Assembly: GCA_022113835.1 (NCBI GenBank)
Contig: JAILWY010000009.1
Span: 5,865,501-5,929,500, forward strand
Source of the DNA: Atopsyche davidsoni
Lineage: Eukaryota > Arthropoda > Insecta > Trichoptera > Hydrobiosidae
Reading direction: 5' to 3'
Length of the DNA stretch: 64,000 bases
The position numbers were made by a program, and so were the translations under genes. The notes beneath the pieces were generated by a model. The model did no database searches, was not told the origin of the DNA, and saw nothing but the letters and a program-made list of their open reading frames with translations. Each line of letters starts with the position of its first letter. The first letter of the stretch is position 1. Of this stretch, positions 1 through 10,865 are shown piece by piece.

Positions 1-1762
1 AAGAATTTAAAATAGCGTTTTTTTAATATTGCTTACTAATATGTAATACCAAAGACTGAGCTACTGACCAGATTAACAAAAAAAAAAATCGATACAAGTG
101 GAGTTTAAGTTTTCTTCCATTTTTTGGTATAGCCTTATTATCACAATGGTCTATCCATTTACTTTTTTTTTGTTTCCTTAGACAACTCCATAGCGCAAGA
201 TTATGGCTTATTTAAAAAAATAATGTATACAAGGCAAATTCCGGACACAGCAATAATTGGATCTGAAAGCTTGCCTACCTGCTTCTTCTATTACTTATTT
301 AGAAAACTTGTTGGTTTTTTCTCGTTAATTGCTAATAATGAATAAATAATTTTTAAAAAATAGAAACCGCTATCTAATAAATAATAAGTATTTTTCATTT
401 CTGTGTATATTTTTTTTAACGGGTCGGTGTCAATATCTGTTATATTTTCACATTACCAGTTAAGTATTTTTTTATGGTGCAGACCCTTAACATAATTTTA
501 AGTGCGAAGTGACAAAACGTTGGCTTTGGGAGAGCACTTGACTTGCACTTTGCGGGGAGCACAAAGCACCGCCTCCCAAGGTCTTCTTCTCTTACGAACA
601 GGTATCGCTAAATATTTGCGCAAGTGCGGTTAATCAAATTCACCGACTAAATGGGCGTGAAGTAATTATCAACAATTTAAAAATAATAGTTTATTTACAC
701 AAACATGGGAGACCAGTCGTAAATCTTGTGTTTTGTCTCTAGAGATCATTTTTGCGGTTGGTGTTTAAGATTATCAAATATACGAGGACTTGAATTGAAA
801 ATAATACTATACAAATATGAAAAACGACATGTCACAAGAGAACCCGTAAAAGCGGAAAAACAATTGATAAATTATAAGCCAAATGGTTTAACGTTGTGTA
901 TTTCGTGTTTTAAGCTCCGTTTTAGTTTGTAAACTACAAATATTAAAATAATAATTATTATGTCCTCAACTGTTAATAACCGAAAATTTCAAATTCAGTT
1001 ATGGTCTTTACTGTCCATTAACTCTATCGTATAAATTGCAAGCGACCGAAATAAGAACCTGGTGATAAACTATCATTATCTCAGCCACGGACAAGTTAAC
1101 ATCTGCAAAGCTCAGTACTTAACCATAAATAACCGTGTAGCTATTTTATTTAGAGCAATTACTACCATGGGTTTGTTGAAGACAAATTGTGATGTTGCTA
1201 TCAGTGTGGTCGAGATCGCGCAGAGCTCGTGCGGCGTCGGGAGTCGCCGTTACGAGAACACAGATTGAATAATATTTGCACACTCCAACTGCGAAAACAC
1301 AACGCAATTTGTTACACCGCTCAAAGAAACCCGACAAAAATAAGCGAGAGAATCTGTCTTGGCCTGTGAGTGGAGAGGGAAATGATGATTATCGACAATA
1401 TTCCTTATTTAATTTATGGAAACTAAAGAAACGCATTTAATATAAGATTCTGTAATGAAAATCAAGGAACCTGTTCCAATAGTCGTCAATGATATTGACT
1501 ATTTTGTATCCTGATGAAATTGATTTTATAATTTTTTTTAATGACAACCACACAATATAAGTAGAAAACAAAAAAAAACCTGACATCTTAAATTGTGATA
1601 CAAGTAAATCAAAAATAATCGATAAAGATTTAAAATAAAACTACTGCCCGCTGTCTATAATATTATGCGAGTTAAGGCTGCAGGCAGTGAAGGCTGTGAT
1701 GGGTGGATTAATGTTTTAAATATAATTTTATTACGTTAAGCTAAAAGGTGAATGTCAACAGT
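1..1762. other. Non-coding flank, no gene recognised
   Basis: AT-rich sequence with only short open frames (up to 68 codons) that show no recognisable domain, no convincing splice sites and no conserved motif. A modestly GC-richer patch around 530-600 and another around 1195-1260 stand out, but nothing there supports a gene. I see no repeat with internal structure. Confidence 0.5.
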
Positions 1763-1766
1763 GTAT
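1763..1766. repeat. Target-site duplication, left (gtat)
   Basis: The four bases gtat directly precede the 5' LTR and recur directly after the 3' LTR at 4726-4729. A 4-6 bp duplication is usual for LTR-element integrases. Confidence 0.85.
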
Positions 1767-2087
1767 TGTTACGGTCCAGCAGTAAGTTTGAAAAACGAAC
1801 ACCATAAACAAAGGGACTCTGGAAGGATCGAGCGACCATCGATTAGAAGCGCCGATACGCGGTCTTAGAGAAGCGAGGAGTGCGCCTCGCGCGAGCTCCC
1901 GAATGTTGGAGATGCAAGGGGGGAAGCCATTTTGTGTTTAGTGTCAAACAGGGCTTCGGCCTGTCTGCATTCATAACAATGTTAATATAAATATATAATG
2001 TGAAAATAAATACTCTGTACGTAGATAAATAAATATAACTTGTGTTGACATAAATAAGTCTTTAAGTGTGAACCCCGATTCGTTACA
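1767..2087 (+). repeat. 5' LTR (321 bp)
   Basis: Direct repeat of 4405-4725, same length and identical over roughly the first 285 bases. All five differences I see fall in the last ~30 bases. It should contain the element's promoter and polyadenylation signals; AATAAA-like sequences occur in its AT-rich 3' half. Confidence 0.93.
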
Positions 2088-2110
2088 ATTGGTGTCAGGT
2101 GTGTGGGGTG
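2088..2110 (+). other. Putative primer-binding site
   Basis: The sequence just inside the 5' LTR begins att-ggtgtcaggtg. A minus-strand primer site is expected here, within a few bases of the LTR. I cannot say which tRNA 3' end it would pair with. Confidence 0.45.
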
Positions 2111-2161
2111 ATAAATAAATAATAATTAAAATAGTAAAAATAAATAAAAGTATAAAACAAA

Positions 2162-3505
2162 ATGGCGAAGCACGTAAATGTGAGTGACCTCAAAGTAGTA
2201 GATCTGAAGAGAGAACTTGAAGAACGTGATTTGTTAACCACAGGGTTGAAGAAAGACCTTGTGCTAAGATTGAAGGAATTCCTGGCACAAGAGGGCCACA
2301 ACCCAGAGGAGTTCCTTTTTGAAGTGCCGTGCAGCATTACTGATTTATTCAAAACGATGGCCGGAATGAGGACCGAGCACCAAGAAAAAGCAAATGAGCT
2401 GCGAGAACATATCGAGACCAAGATGGAGAAACAAGCAAACGAGTTACGGGAACAGATTGGGACTGAGCTGGCGGATCATTTGGATTCAATGAAGTACCGG
2501 CTAATGAAAACCATTTCAGGCACCGGTTACATCGGTGCGAGGACCGTCGGCGTGGCCGCGGTGGAAGCCGTTTCAGGCACCGGAGAAATCGGTGCGAGGA
2601 CCGTCGGCGAGGCCGCGGTGGAAGCCGTTTCTGGCACCGGAGAAATTAGTGCGAGGACCGTCGGCGTGGCCGCGGTGGAAGCTATTTCAACAACCGGAGA
2701 AATTGGTGCGAGGACCGTCGGCGTGGCCGCGGTGGAAGCCATTTCGAGCATTGGTGGAATAGACGTGAAGACCGGCAGCGGGGCCTCGGTCGGAACGGGA
2801 TTTGGCTCAGGAAGGAGAGCGCGAGAAGGTGCATCAGGACCATCGTCGCGGAGCATGGTACTTTGCGCGCGGGTGGCACTGGACAGAGCGCGAGAAGATG
2901 CATCAGGACCATCGTCGCGGAGCATGGTACTTCGCGCGCGGGTGGCACTGGACAGAGCGCGAGAAGGTGCATCAGGACCATCGTCGCGGAGCATGGTACT
3001 TCGCGCGCGGGTGGCACCGGGCAGAGCGCGAAGAGGTGCATCAGGACCATCGTCGCGGAGCATGGTGCTTCGGCGGCGAGTGGCGCTGAGCGGAGTGCGA
3101 GGAGGTGCATCAGAACCATCGTCGCGGAGCATGGTACTTCGCGCGCGGGTGGCACTGAACAGAGCGCGAGGGAGGTGCATCAAGACCGTCGCCGCGGAGC
3201 ATGGAGCTTCACGGGGAAGTGGCGTTAGAAAGAGCGCGAGGGAGGTGCAACAGGTCCATCATCGTGGAGCATGGCATTTCGCGGGGAGATGGCGATGGGC
3301 ATTTCGCGGAGGAGGCCAACAGTTCCATCATCGCGGAGCATGGCATTTCGCGGGGAGATGGCGATGGGCATTTCGCGGAGGGGGCCAACAGTTCCATCAT
3401 CGCGGAGCATGGCATTTCGCGAGGAGATGGCGATGGGCATTTCGCGGAGGAGGCCAACAGGTTCATCGTCGCGGAAAATGGTACTTCGCGGGCGAGAGGC
3501 CCTAG
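2162..3505 (+). CDS. Gag-like protein with N-terminal SAP domain and repeat-rich tail
   Basis: A 447-codon ORF starting at an ATG about 75 bp inside the 5' LTR, the position expected for gag. Residues about 6-42 resemble a SAP motif: hydrophobic and charged spacing with LKRELEERDL, then GLKKDLVLRLKEFL. Residues about 70-115 are strongly charged and heptad-like (QANELREQIGTEL), suggesting a coiled coil. From residue 119 the protein is repetitive: four and a half 19-residue units (SGTGEIGARTVG type), then 23-residue units (GASGPSSRSMVL type). From the sixth 69-bp unit the array is one base out of register, so the reading frame changes and the tail becomes a different peptide repeat (HHRGAWHFAGRWRW type). 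No zinc knuckle is visible. The N-terminal half is probably genuine gag; the repetitive C-terminus may be an expansion product. Confidence 0.7.
   Translation: MAKHVNVSDLKVVDLKRELEERDLLTTGLKKDLVLRLKEFLAQEGHNPEEFLFEVPCSITDLFKTMAGMRTEHQEKANELREHIETKMEKQANELREQIGTELADHLDSMKYRLMKTISGTGYIGARTVGVAAVEAVSGTGEIGARTVGEAAVEAVSGTGEISARTVGVAAVEAISTTGEIGARTVGVAAVEAISSIGGIDVKTGSGASVGTGFGSGRRAREGASGPSSRSMVLCARVALDRAREDASGPSSRSMVLRARVALDRAREGASGPSSRSMVLRARVAPGRARRGASGPSSRSMVLRRRVALSGVRGGASEPSSRSMVLRARVALNRARGRCIKTVAAEHGASRGSGVRKSAREVQQVHHRGAWHFAGRWRWAFRGGGQQFHHRGAWHFAGRWRWAFRGGGQQFHHRGAWHFARRWRWAFRGGGQQVHRRGKWYFAGERP
2516..2762 (+). repeat. 57-bp tandem repeat inside gag-like ORF
   Basis: Four units begin at 2516, 2573, 2630 and 2687, followed by a diverged partial copy from 2744. 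Each unit codes for 19 residues (SGTGEIGARTVGVAAVEAV type). The unit is GC-rich, unlike the surrounding genome. Confidence 0.85.
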
Positions 3506-3565
3506 ACAAAGCGCGGAGGAGGTCAACAGGACCATCATCGCGAAGCGTGGCATTCTGCGAGCGAG
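2817..3565 (+). repeat. 69-bp tandem repeat (about 11 copies)
   Basis: Units anchored on the ggtgcatcaggaccatcgtc-like core start near 2828, 2897, 2966, 3035, 3104, 3174, 3244, 3314, 3383, 3452 and 3521. The step is 69 bp except for three 70-bp steps between 3104 and 3314, so single-base changes shift the frame inside the array. Because 69 is a multiple of three and the unit lacks stops in most frames, long open frames exist on both strands; these are by-products of the repeat. The core resembles part of the upstream 57-bp unit, so the two arrays may share an origin. Confidence 0.88.
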
Positions 3566-3689
3566 TGAAGTGTGGACAGAATATAACATTGTGTAATGTC
3601 GTGTTTCTTTTTATTTTTTGTAAATGACTCAGCATATAAATGGACCCCCGGCGCGTAAAGATAAGTGTGAGTGAAAGTGTTATCTGGCG

Positions 3690-4361
3690 GATAATTACGC
3701 TCGCCGACGGCCACGGCGAGCAACGAGCGATCCTTTGGGCCGAGAGGACAACAGCACTACATCCGCAATCTGACAGAATGGTTGAAAGAATGAACCGGAC
3801 TATGGGTAAAGATTTATCCAAAGTTGTCGCTGATCATCAAGGGGACTGGGACCGACACCTGCACCTGTTCCTATGGCATATCGTTCTTCCATCCACGAGG
3901 CAACTAGACAAACACCAGCCAATGTAATTTTCAGGCGAGAACTGCGCCTCCCGTGCGATTTGAAGTTCGGAGGAAAACCTGAAGAAAGCCTGGCGGGAGA
4001 AGGTTACGTCTCAGACTTACGCCGTCAGCTAAACGAAACTCATGACAAAGTACGTGTCAATATCCAAGGTGCTAGTGATAGGATGAAGGACCGATACGAC
4101 CTGGGAGCCGAAGGAAGTGGACACCAAGCCAGGGACCTGGTTTGGCTATTCAATCCCCAGAGACGGAGGGGGTTCTCTCCGAAACTTCAACTGGCGTGGG
4201 ACGGTTCGTACGAGAAAATGAAGAGGATAAATGATGTAATATATCGCATCCGGAAGAGACCGAATGGAAATACTAGGGTTGTTCATTTTAATCGCCTGAG
4301 CCTGTTGGAAGTAACACCATGTCAACGTGGACCAGACTGCTGCTACGTACACATGAACTAA
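3690..4361 (+). pseudogene. Ty3/Gypsy integrase C-terminal remnant, frameshifted
   Basis: Two overlapping frames together give the end of a Ty3/Gypsy integrase. The first (to about 3870) carries TTALHPQSDRMVERMNRTM, the conserved end of the catalytic core with the glutamate of the DDE triad in VERMNR. The second (from 3873) carries MAYRSSIHEATRQTPAN, then NIQGASDRMKDRYD, DLVWLFNPQRR and VVHFNRLSLL, the usual C-terminal region. A single-base indel near 3868-3873 breaks the frame. The preceding two aspartates of the triad and everything upstream in pol are absent, so this is a non-functional remnant. Confidence 0.88.
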
Positions 4362-4390
4362 CAACGAGTGTTCCGGGACGGAACAATGCC

Positions 4391-4404
4391 TAAGGAGGGG
4401 GTAG
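4391..4404 (+). other. Polypurine tract of LTR element
   Basis: The purine-rich run aaggagggggtag ends directly against the 3' LTR, the position of the plus-strand primer in LTR retrotransposons. Confidence 0.75.
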
Positions 4405-4725
4405 TGTTACGGTCCAGCAGTAAGTTTGAAAAACGAACACCATAAACAAAGGGACTCTGGAAGGATCGAGCGACCATCGATTAGAAGCGCCGATACGCGG
4501 TCTTAGAGAAGCGAGGAGTGCGCCTCGCGCGAGCTCCCGAATGTTGGAGATGCAAGGGGGGAAGCCATTTTGTGTTTAGTGTCAAACAGGGCTTCGGCCT
4601 GTCTGCATTCATAACAATGTTAATATAAATATATAATGTGAAAATAAATACTCTGTACGTAGATAAATAAATATAACTTGTGTTGACATAAATAAGCGTT
4701 TAAATGTGAACCCCGGCTCGTTACA
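4405..4725 (+). repeat. 3' LTR (321 bp)
   Basis: Direct repeat of 1767-2087 with the same length. It ends in TTACA followed by the target duplication gtat (4726-4729). Confidence 0.93.
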
Positions 4726-4729
4726 GTAT

Positions 4730-7700
4730 TTAAAAAGAATACTAGTATTTTAGAGACATTGCAAGGCAAACGCCATAGATCAAAGAGAACTTTGCAACTA
4801 TAGTAAGAGAGAAAAAGGCTAATGGCTTATTTGAAAAAAAATCAAGGAGGGACGCCACTTCACACGAATTTTTTTTAAAACCAAGAACAAGACGAACAAA
4901 TCAGTCGATGGTAATAACATCTGATTCAGTTTCAATAAACTACCACTTGAGTGGTGTAGGCAATTATTGTTATAAATTCAAATAGGTACAAATAAGCGGG
5001 TGCATTATGCGGGCGTGCGTAGCTGGTAATCGGTGCTCGTGTGGACGAACGCACATACTCGCGGTTCACGGATAGTGTAAGATGGCGACAAGATGTCACG
5101 ATGGATGATTTATTGGTTTTCACAATGATTCAACAATCAGTATTTGATTAGCTCGGCGCAGGAGCGTTGACCGCCGGCCAATCAGAGCGCGCCGTCTGCC
5201 CCGCCGCTGCCCCACTGCCTCAGCGACTCGAGCAATTCCAGTTTTTAATAATTTTCATACGCGAGATTACGCTAATCAATTTTTATAGCCCGCGAAATTA
5301 AGAAAACCTTTTTTTATTGAACGGCGCCGATAGTGCTTTTGCTTCGAGATGAATGGATACGCAATAAATAAGAAACGATTAAAAACGAGCCGCGGTCATT
5401 GTTCTCAACAAACCGTGGGCATGGATTAAAAGAAATCGCATGTGAAATTGCTTTGGAATAATATTGATTAAAAAATACCGAATGCACACGCTACATTAAT
5501 TTATATAACAAAATATAATTCTCAATTTCGAAATTCCACGATCGATCGATCAATCGGTAGTTTATTATACATGTTTGACAAATAACAGAAATAAATTAAA
5601 TGACAGGTTTGTAATTTTACTGATCGATGGTCGGCGGGACCTGGCCGTCCAAATTCAGATGAAACCCATGTGAGGTCTTTCATAAGCGCCTTCCATTTGA
5701 GTGTTTTTAATGGGGTCAAGGTTACTACAGAAATAGGTAGAATAGATTACAGACGGACCACCCTGGCGTTTACCACTTGTGAATTAAGAAATAAACATCA
5801 TTACCGAGAGGAGTCGAGGGAGACATAATGTTGATAATAAATTATTTGAAACGCGCTCAAGTGTTCTGAAATTTCACTCCGCGCCTCGGTGGTTTCCGTG
5901 CACGCGAGAGTTATTTATTTACTGTGGGATGTTCTTACATTGTATCGCGGGTTTCCTGCTGTTGATGCACACATGTCTATATATTGAGCACCAAAATGTT
6001 TATATCCCACATCTTGATATTCACAGTTCGAAATTCATTTTTTTTATTTTAAATTTAAAATTACTTTTATATTCTAAATTCAAAATTGTCTGATATTTGA
6101 AAATCCAAAGTAAAACTCAAATAGTTATAAATTTAAAATATTTTTACATTTCGCGATCTGGTTATACGAGCTGCTAATCCCGTCAATGCGGTTTAACTGT
6201 ATATTCGTCGATAAAACTCGCGTATATTTGCATATTAATTCAAAATTGAGGGGCTAAAAAAATGTTGCTGGCTATGCTCGGTATCCCGTGTACGGCAAAC
6301 TGTAACACCTTGATTTATAGACTTGGAAATTAAGCAACAAGCAAATTTGATTTTATATTATAATATACCACAAACTAACCAGATAGTAAATCCATTGACT
6401 TCATTACAAATTAATCATTGAATTAATCTATCAAAAAATAACTATATATATATATATAGATACATTCTACGTTGATATTATTAAACATATTATATATTTG
6501 AGTAAATAGTTACGTCTCAATATTTTGAGATTAATTTTGGTCATTTTGTAAAAGTCTATTGCATGTTAAACTCATATATAAAGTGATTCAACAAAAAGTT
6601 TTATTCTAAAAAAATATATAGTTTATGTTAATTTGATAAATGGATTTGCCCCCTGGAAGAAGTTAAGGTTATTTCCCTTCATCGTTCCATAGTTTCTTTA
6701 CCTAGGTCACATCGTAGAGAACATCTTATTTGTCAAAACGTTATTAGGAAATGACTAGTTTATCAATTTATTTATTATTATTACTTGCAGTCGTAAATAA
6801 TATTAGGCCATGAGTATATTCACACCGCTCGGTACAGTAACGAAATTAAAAATTTAGATAACATAATATTATTACAAAATTAAGCTTTCTAATTAATATT
6901 TGAATGGCCGTTAAATCGGTTTAATATTTAGGTAGTCGATGCAGTTATGTGCAGTTAAAACTGTATCCACTCAACGGTAATTTGCGTGCAATTTGTATGG
7001 CAATCATGCCCGATCGCTCGGATAGCCAAAACTTCTATGCGCATCTTGCAGTTGTAAAAACTGCAAATATGGAGGTTCATCGACCATTTCATAAAGCTTT
7101 TCCGGTTGAATAAACTGCATCCGGTCGGCCAATTAATGAGCCAAAAGTTATCTTGACCTTCTTAAGCAATCTGTTTGAAACGACCGTATTTTTTTGCTGT
7201 TTTAAGTGGATTTTGAAATACCAAGAGGTGGCATTGAATGCTCTTATTTTTAACAACCCTTAGGCCGTGTGACTGCTGTTGCAGTGCCGTTCGTAAGCTT
7301 CCTGCTCTTTGTTTGAGTTTCACTGCCGATTGTACTGGAGGCATGTTTTATTCAATAGCAAGAAATAAGCACAAAAAATCTTTTGACCTGCTGTGCAGTG
7401 CGTGGCGCCACTCGGCATAAACAATGATCCTTTTTTATTTAGCAAGGGACAAAAAAAATAGGGAATGTTCGGAATTCTTCCGGTTCATAGATGCATGCGC
7501 TTATCAATGTATATATTTAGACGTATATTTACAATATGATATATATTAAAAGAAAAAAGATTGATCAAGACATCCAAGATTGCTTACATGAGTTGAATTC
7601 GGATCCAGCTTGGAGTACATCTGAGAAATGATCATGTGAAGACAGTAAAATTATTACAGAGTAAAAAAATGTAGTATGTTTATCACATATATCAAAGAAA

Positions 7701-8090
7701 ATCTGTAAAGTTTAGTATAAGATATATAATGACATTTTAATTATTTTTCAGGGTGACATCCGTATTGAATGCCCAACAAGTAGACTTTTTGCCTTAACAA
7801 TATATCATGATATGTGATAAGCAAAGCACTCAAACCTTCTGGATAACACAACCCATTGAATAAATACGTTAGTCCACGGTGGATTTGCAACTGGACGAGA
7901 GCACTAACCGTTATAAATATGCGTGACACAGCCTACACTGTATTCGTATTTTGGATTGTCGATTCCGCGCAAAAACACAATATTTAATAATATTTATAAG
8001 AGCGTGAGTCATTGAGGTAACGCTCAGTGTTTGCAAAGTATTACGATGCATAAATATCGCTGAGGTTTGGCTAAAATCGTCGACGCAGCT
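4730..8090. other. Non-coding AT-rich stretch with one CpG-rich islet
   Basis: No coding region is supported. A GC-rich patch at about 5155-5240 contains ggccaatcagagcgcgc, a good match to a CCAAT (NF-Y) box next to CpG sites, so it could be a promoter or enhancer. A second non-repetitive patch at about 6930-7150 holds ggccaattaatgagcc, a homeodomain-type TAAT core. An (AT)n run lies near 6442-6462. Function is unknown. Confidence 0.4.
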
Positions 8091-8121
8091 GAGAGCGGCG
8101 CCTCGGCCTGGAGGGCGCCTC

Positions 8122-8247
8122 GGCGCGGGGCACTGCGCGGGGCGCGGGGCACGGGGCGCGGGGCACGGGGCGCGGGGCACTGCGCGGGGCACGGGGCGCG
8201 GGGCACTGCGCGGGGCACGGGGCGCGGGGCACTGCGCGGGGCACGCG
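8122..8247. repeat. G-rich minisatellite (gcgcggggcacggg type)
   Basis: Short interleaved units ggggcgcggggcac and actgcgcggggcac repeat for about 125 bp. The plus strand is nearly all G with regular C/A interruptions. Long open frames through it on both strands (PRAPRSAPRPVPRA-type) are compositional artefacts. Runs of four G at short spacing could form G-quadruplexes. Confidence 0.85.
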
Positions 8248-8381
8248 CGGCCCGGAGCCCGACTCCATTGATCCCCACAAGGAGCGCCCCCCGGCCCATT
8301 CATGCGGAAGTTCCGGCGAGGAATTGCAGCCAGGACCAAATTCGTAAAAAAAAAAATTAAATATATCATATTTATTTAATA

Positions 8382-9568
8382 CCAGCGGATACCCGGCGCG
8401 TGCTACTACGCTTAAAGAAATAAAATACTTTTTTTATTTGTTCGAAAAAACAAAAAAAAAAAAGTAAATTTAGTTAATTTATTAATCTTTTTATCTTAAT
8501 GCTAGCGGATAAACAATATAGTGAGTTATTTCGGTAGGTGTGTAAGCATAAAGATTTTTCGGCTTTCTGACCCTTCTGAAATTGAGTAATTTCATCGTTT
8601 CGATTTGAAAGCTCGAAATGTCGCTGCCTTTGTTTACATATTTGCATATGTACTTAATGGATTTCACGAAGTTGCAGTATTCCACATTGATATATGTTTT
8701 TGACAGTATTGGACTGTATGGAACAATCCATCTGTTATCAATGTCAATATCAACGTTTTTTTAATTTAATGGTGGTGGTGAATCCTCCATCTTCTGGCTT
8801 TCGTCATCTGTATTTCGGATATCCACCCTCACCAGTTTGAGTTTCATTAATCAAATCGCGTGGATATCTTTTCGTGCATTTGCCGACTTTTATGCAAGGC
8901 GAATTCATATTCAATGCTCCGCATGGGCCGTGAATCATGTTCTTACAAACAACGTCAAAAAATATCGGATCTTCTTGTTGATTCGGTAGTTCAGCAGATA
9001 TATACTATCGATTTGAGTTGGAATAATTAAATTTTTCAGCCAAATTAGACTATGAGCGTGCGGTAAACCCCGTTTCTGCCACTCAATTGAATACATCTAG
9101 CATTGCACTTCACCGTATATATTATTTTTTAATCGTGAGATCCATGGGTTTTTGTTTGAAAACTCTAGCAGTCAGATCGTGTCTGTGATGCGATGACTGA
9201 CCAGGCGATAGCAAATCCTTGTTTGTTGTGTCCTCAAATTCTCAAAATGTTGTGGCAGCCTGCATTATACAACGGCAACGTCATACTAATTTGCAGCCTG
9301 CATTATCTGCCAACATGACACGGTTCTCTTTTTGAAAAGTATTCGCGACCGTAAAATGTTGAAACTTTTGTATGGGAAATGTAGAAAATCTACTTAAATA
9401 ATAAACCGAATTTGATTATTAATTGTTTAATTTAAGTGGCCTAAAACCACCTCAGTATTATTGGCTTCCAAATGAAACCGGTTTGGAGCACATCTGTTCG
9501 ATGGTTTTAAAGCTTAGCGCAGCCAAATAACCGCCGGTTTTTGAGTTTGTGTTTTATATATATATAGA
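8382..9568 (-). mobile_element. Decayed Helitron, minus strand
   Basis: Read on the minus strand, the element starts at 9568 with TCTATATATATATAAAACAC, preceded by A as expected for Helitrons, and ends near 8382 with gggtatccgctgg. A short GCGT/ACGC stem (8391-8406) lies just before that end. The leader (accatcgaacagatgtgc, then aaaccggtttcattt) closely matches the leader of the second Helitron at 10866. The middle holds a Rep segment with the HUH motif, broken by stops and frameshifts. The helicase is absent. Length is about 1.19 kb, compared with several kb for an intact Helitron. Confidence 0.8.
8590..9230 (-). pseudogene. Helitron Rep (HUH endonuclease) fragment
   Basis: Minus-strand reading in shifting frames gives, in order, a piece like GQSSHHRHDLTARVF (about 9220-9165), EWQKRGLPHAHSLIWLKN (about 9090-9035), a stretch with CTKRYPRDLINETQTGEGG (about 8870-8815), and NVEYCNFVKSIKYICKYVNK (about 8695-8635). 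The HAH in GLPHAH is the HUH metal-binding motif, and KSIKYICKYVNKGSD is the conserved block that follows in Helitron Rep proteins. Several stops and frame changes separate these blocks, so it is a pseudogene. The helicase half is missing. Confidence 0.85.
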
Positions 9569-10129
9569 TTTTCTAGCCATTTCGAATATATTTATCACCA
9601 GAGCCGGAAGGCCATTTTTTTTTACTTTTTTCACAAAGCTTTTACTTTCTGAAGGCTTCTATGATGTCAATCGAGACAGAATTATTATTTTTTATTCGGC
9701 TAAAGCTAAATACCACGGAAAGATTGCATGAAGCATTATTTTGTCGATTGTCATTGTAAGCAATGCGTTCATATGAAATAAATATTAATTTCAGTCGTAA
9801 TTTTTAATACATTATTGATTTATAAAAATGTTTTAAAATCACAATTGTTTAATAATAACAGAAAAATTATCTCAAATTAAAACAACAAGCAGTGCAAGGT
9901 CACAACTAGGTGTGGGGATTTTTGTTTTAATTTTAATTTGAAACCAAAACTAAAAGTGTGTGGGGAAGGATTGAGTATGAAAATTACCAATTGAAAAACA
10001 TAACAAAATCTATAATATGACAATTGATGAAGGACTACAACGCTATCTCACTGTGCGTTATTATCTGGACGACAATAATGAAGAATGAGCTTCTCAACAA
10101 TAGTAGAAGACTCGACATACGTATAACAC

Positions 10130-10530
10130 AACTTACACGAAGTCATGGAATGTTGTCATTTAGCAAAATCGGAGCGCTTCCGCAGAATGGATAACAGTGC
10201 ATTGTGTCCCTGCCCATGCGAAACCGGGGCGCTTTTACCGACAGGATAATGAAGGATCCATTTTGAAGCATCTCGGCACAAGGGTGACACCGCCTATGCA
10301 AATCTTACGATGTCACTAAGCAAAACGGGTGTGCTTTCACAGGACCGATAACAACCCACTGTATCACCATCCATGCGATATATTCATACTTGAAAACCGG
10401 AGCGCTATTACCCGCAAAATAGTAAAGTAACTGGGCACAAGGGGGACACCACCTAAATCATGCGATATTGTCATCCTACAGAACGGGAGTACTTTCGCAG
10501 GACTGGTAAAGCACGGAGGCTGGCGAGTCG
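10130..10530. repeat. Diverged tandem repeat, about 157-bp period, three copies
   Basis: The block with a GTCA or GATGTC start, then agcaaaa/agaacggg and gcttycgcagRAtggataac-like text, recurs at about 10145, 10300 and 10457. A second shared block (gaaaaccggagcgctwttac type) appears near 10218 and 10393. Copies are strongly diverged. I see no coding signal. Confidence 0.6.
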
Positions 10531-10645
10531 GGCGGGGCGGGGCGCGGTCCCGGCCTGGTGGGTGCGACACCGCGTGGGCCGCATCCGCCGTCGCAAGGAC
10601 GCCGCGCTTCCGCCCGCGGCTAACGGTGAAGCGGTAACTAGACAC
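10515..10645. other. CpG-rich islet
   Basis: A short GC-dense segment (gggcggggcggggcgcggtc and following) with many CpG sites directly after the 157-bp repeats, in otherwise AT-rich DNA. Open frames through it are not supported as genes. Confidence 0.5.
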
Positions 10646-10865
10646 TCCGTATAGTCAAGTTTTCGTTATGAGACCACTCGATGGCGTATAACTGTAGCAG
10701 CTGTCTTGCTGGTCAGTGAACATATTATCGCGATTTTCTTGTAACATCGGATTTAACCGTTCTGCAAAATTTGAAATAATTTTATTTCATTATCATACTA
10801 TAAATAAATTCTCAATTTTTTAACAGTAATTTAATAAAATGATGATATTTAGTCTTTTCAAAATT

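Larger units (their letters stand above)
1767..4725 (+). mobile_element. Ty3/Gypsy-type LTR retrotransposon, internally deleted
   Basis: A 2,959-bp element bounded by two 321-bp direct LTRs (1767-2087 and 4405-4725) that start with TGTTAC and end in TTACA. The 4-bp sequence gtat flanks it on both sides (1763-1766 and 4726-4729), which is a target-site duplication. Inside are a primer-binding-like stretch after the 5' LTR, a gag-like ORF with a SAP domain, a long tandem-repeat block, a remnant of the integrase C-terminus and a polypurine tract just before the 3' LTR. Protease, reverse transcriptase, RNase H and most of the integrase are missing, so the copy cannot be autonomous. The LTRs differ at only five positions, so the insertion is fairly young. 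The Ty3/Gypsy assignment rests on the integrase tail; the family within Ty3/Gypsy is not determined. Confidence 0.93.

Noticed and set aside
2527..3821. Several long minus-strand and alternative-frame proteins in the LTR element
   Set aside because: They are produced by the GC-rich 57- and 69-bp repeats, which are open in most frames; only the frame starting at 2162 has a domain and correct position.
8067..8369. Pro/Ala/Arg-rich ORFs on both strands
   Set aside because: They come from the G-rich minisatellite.
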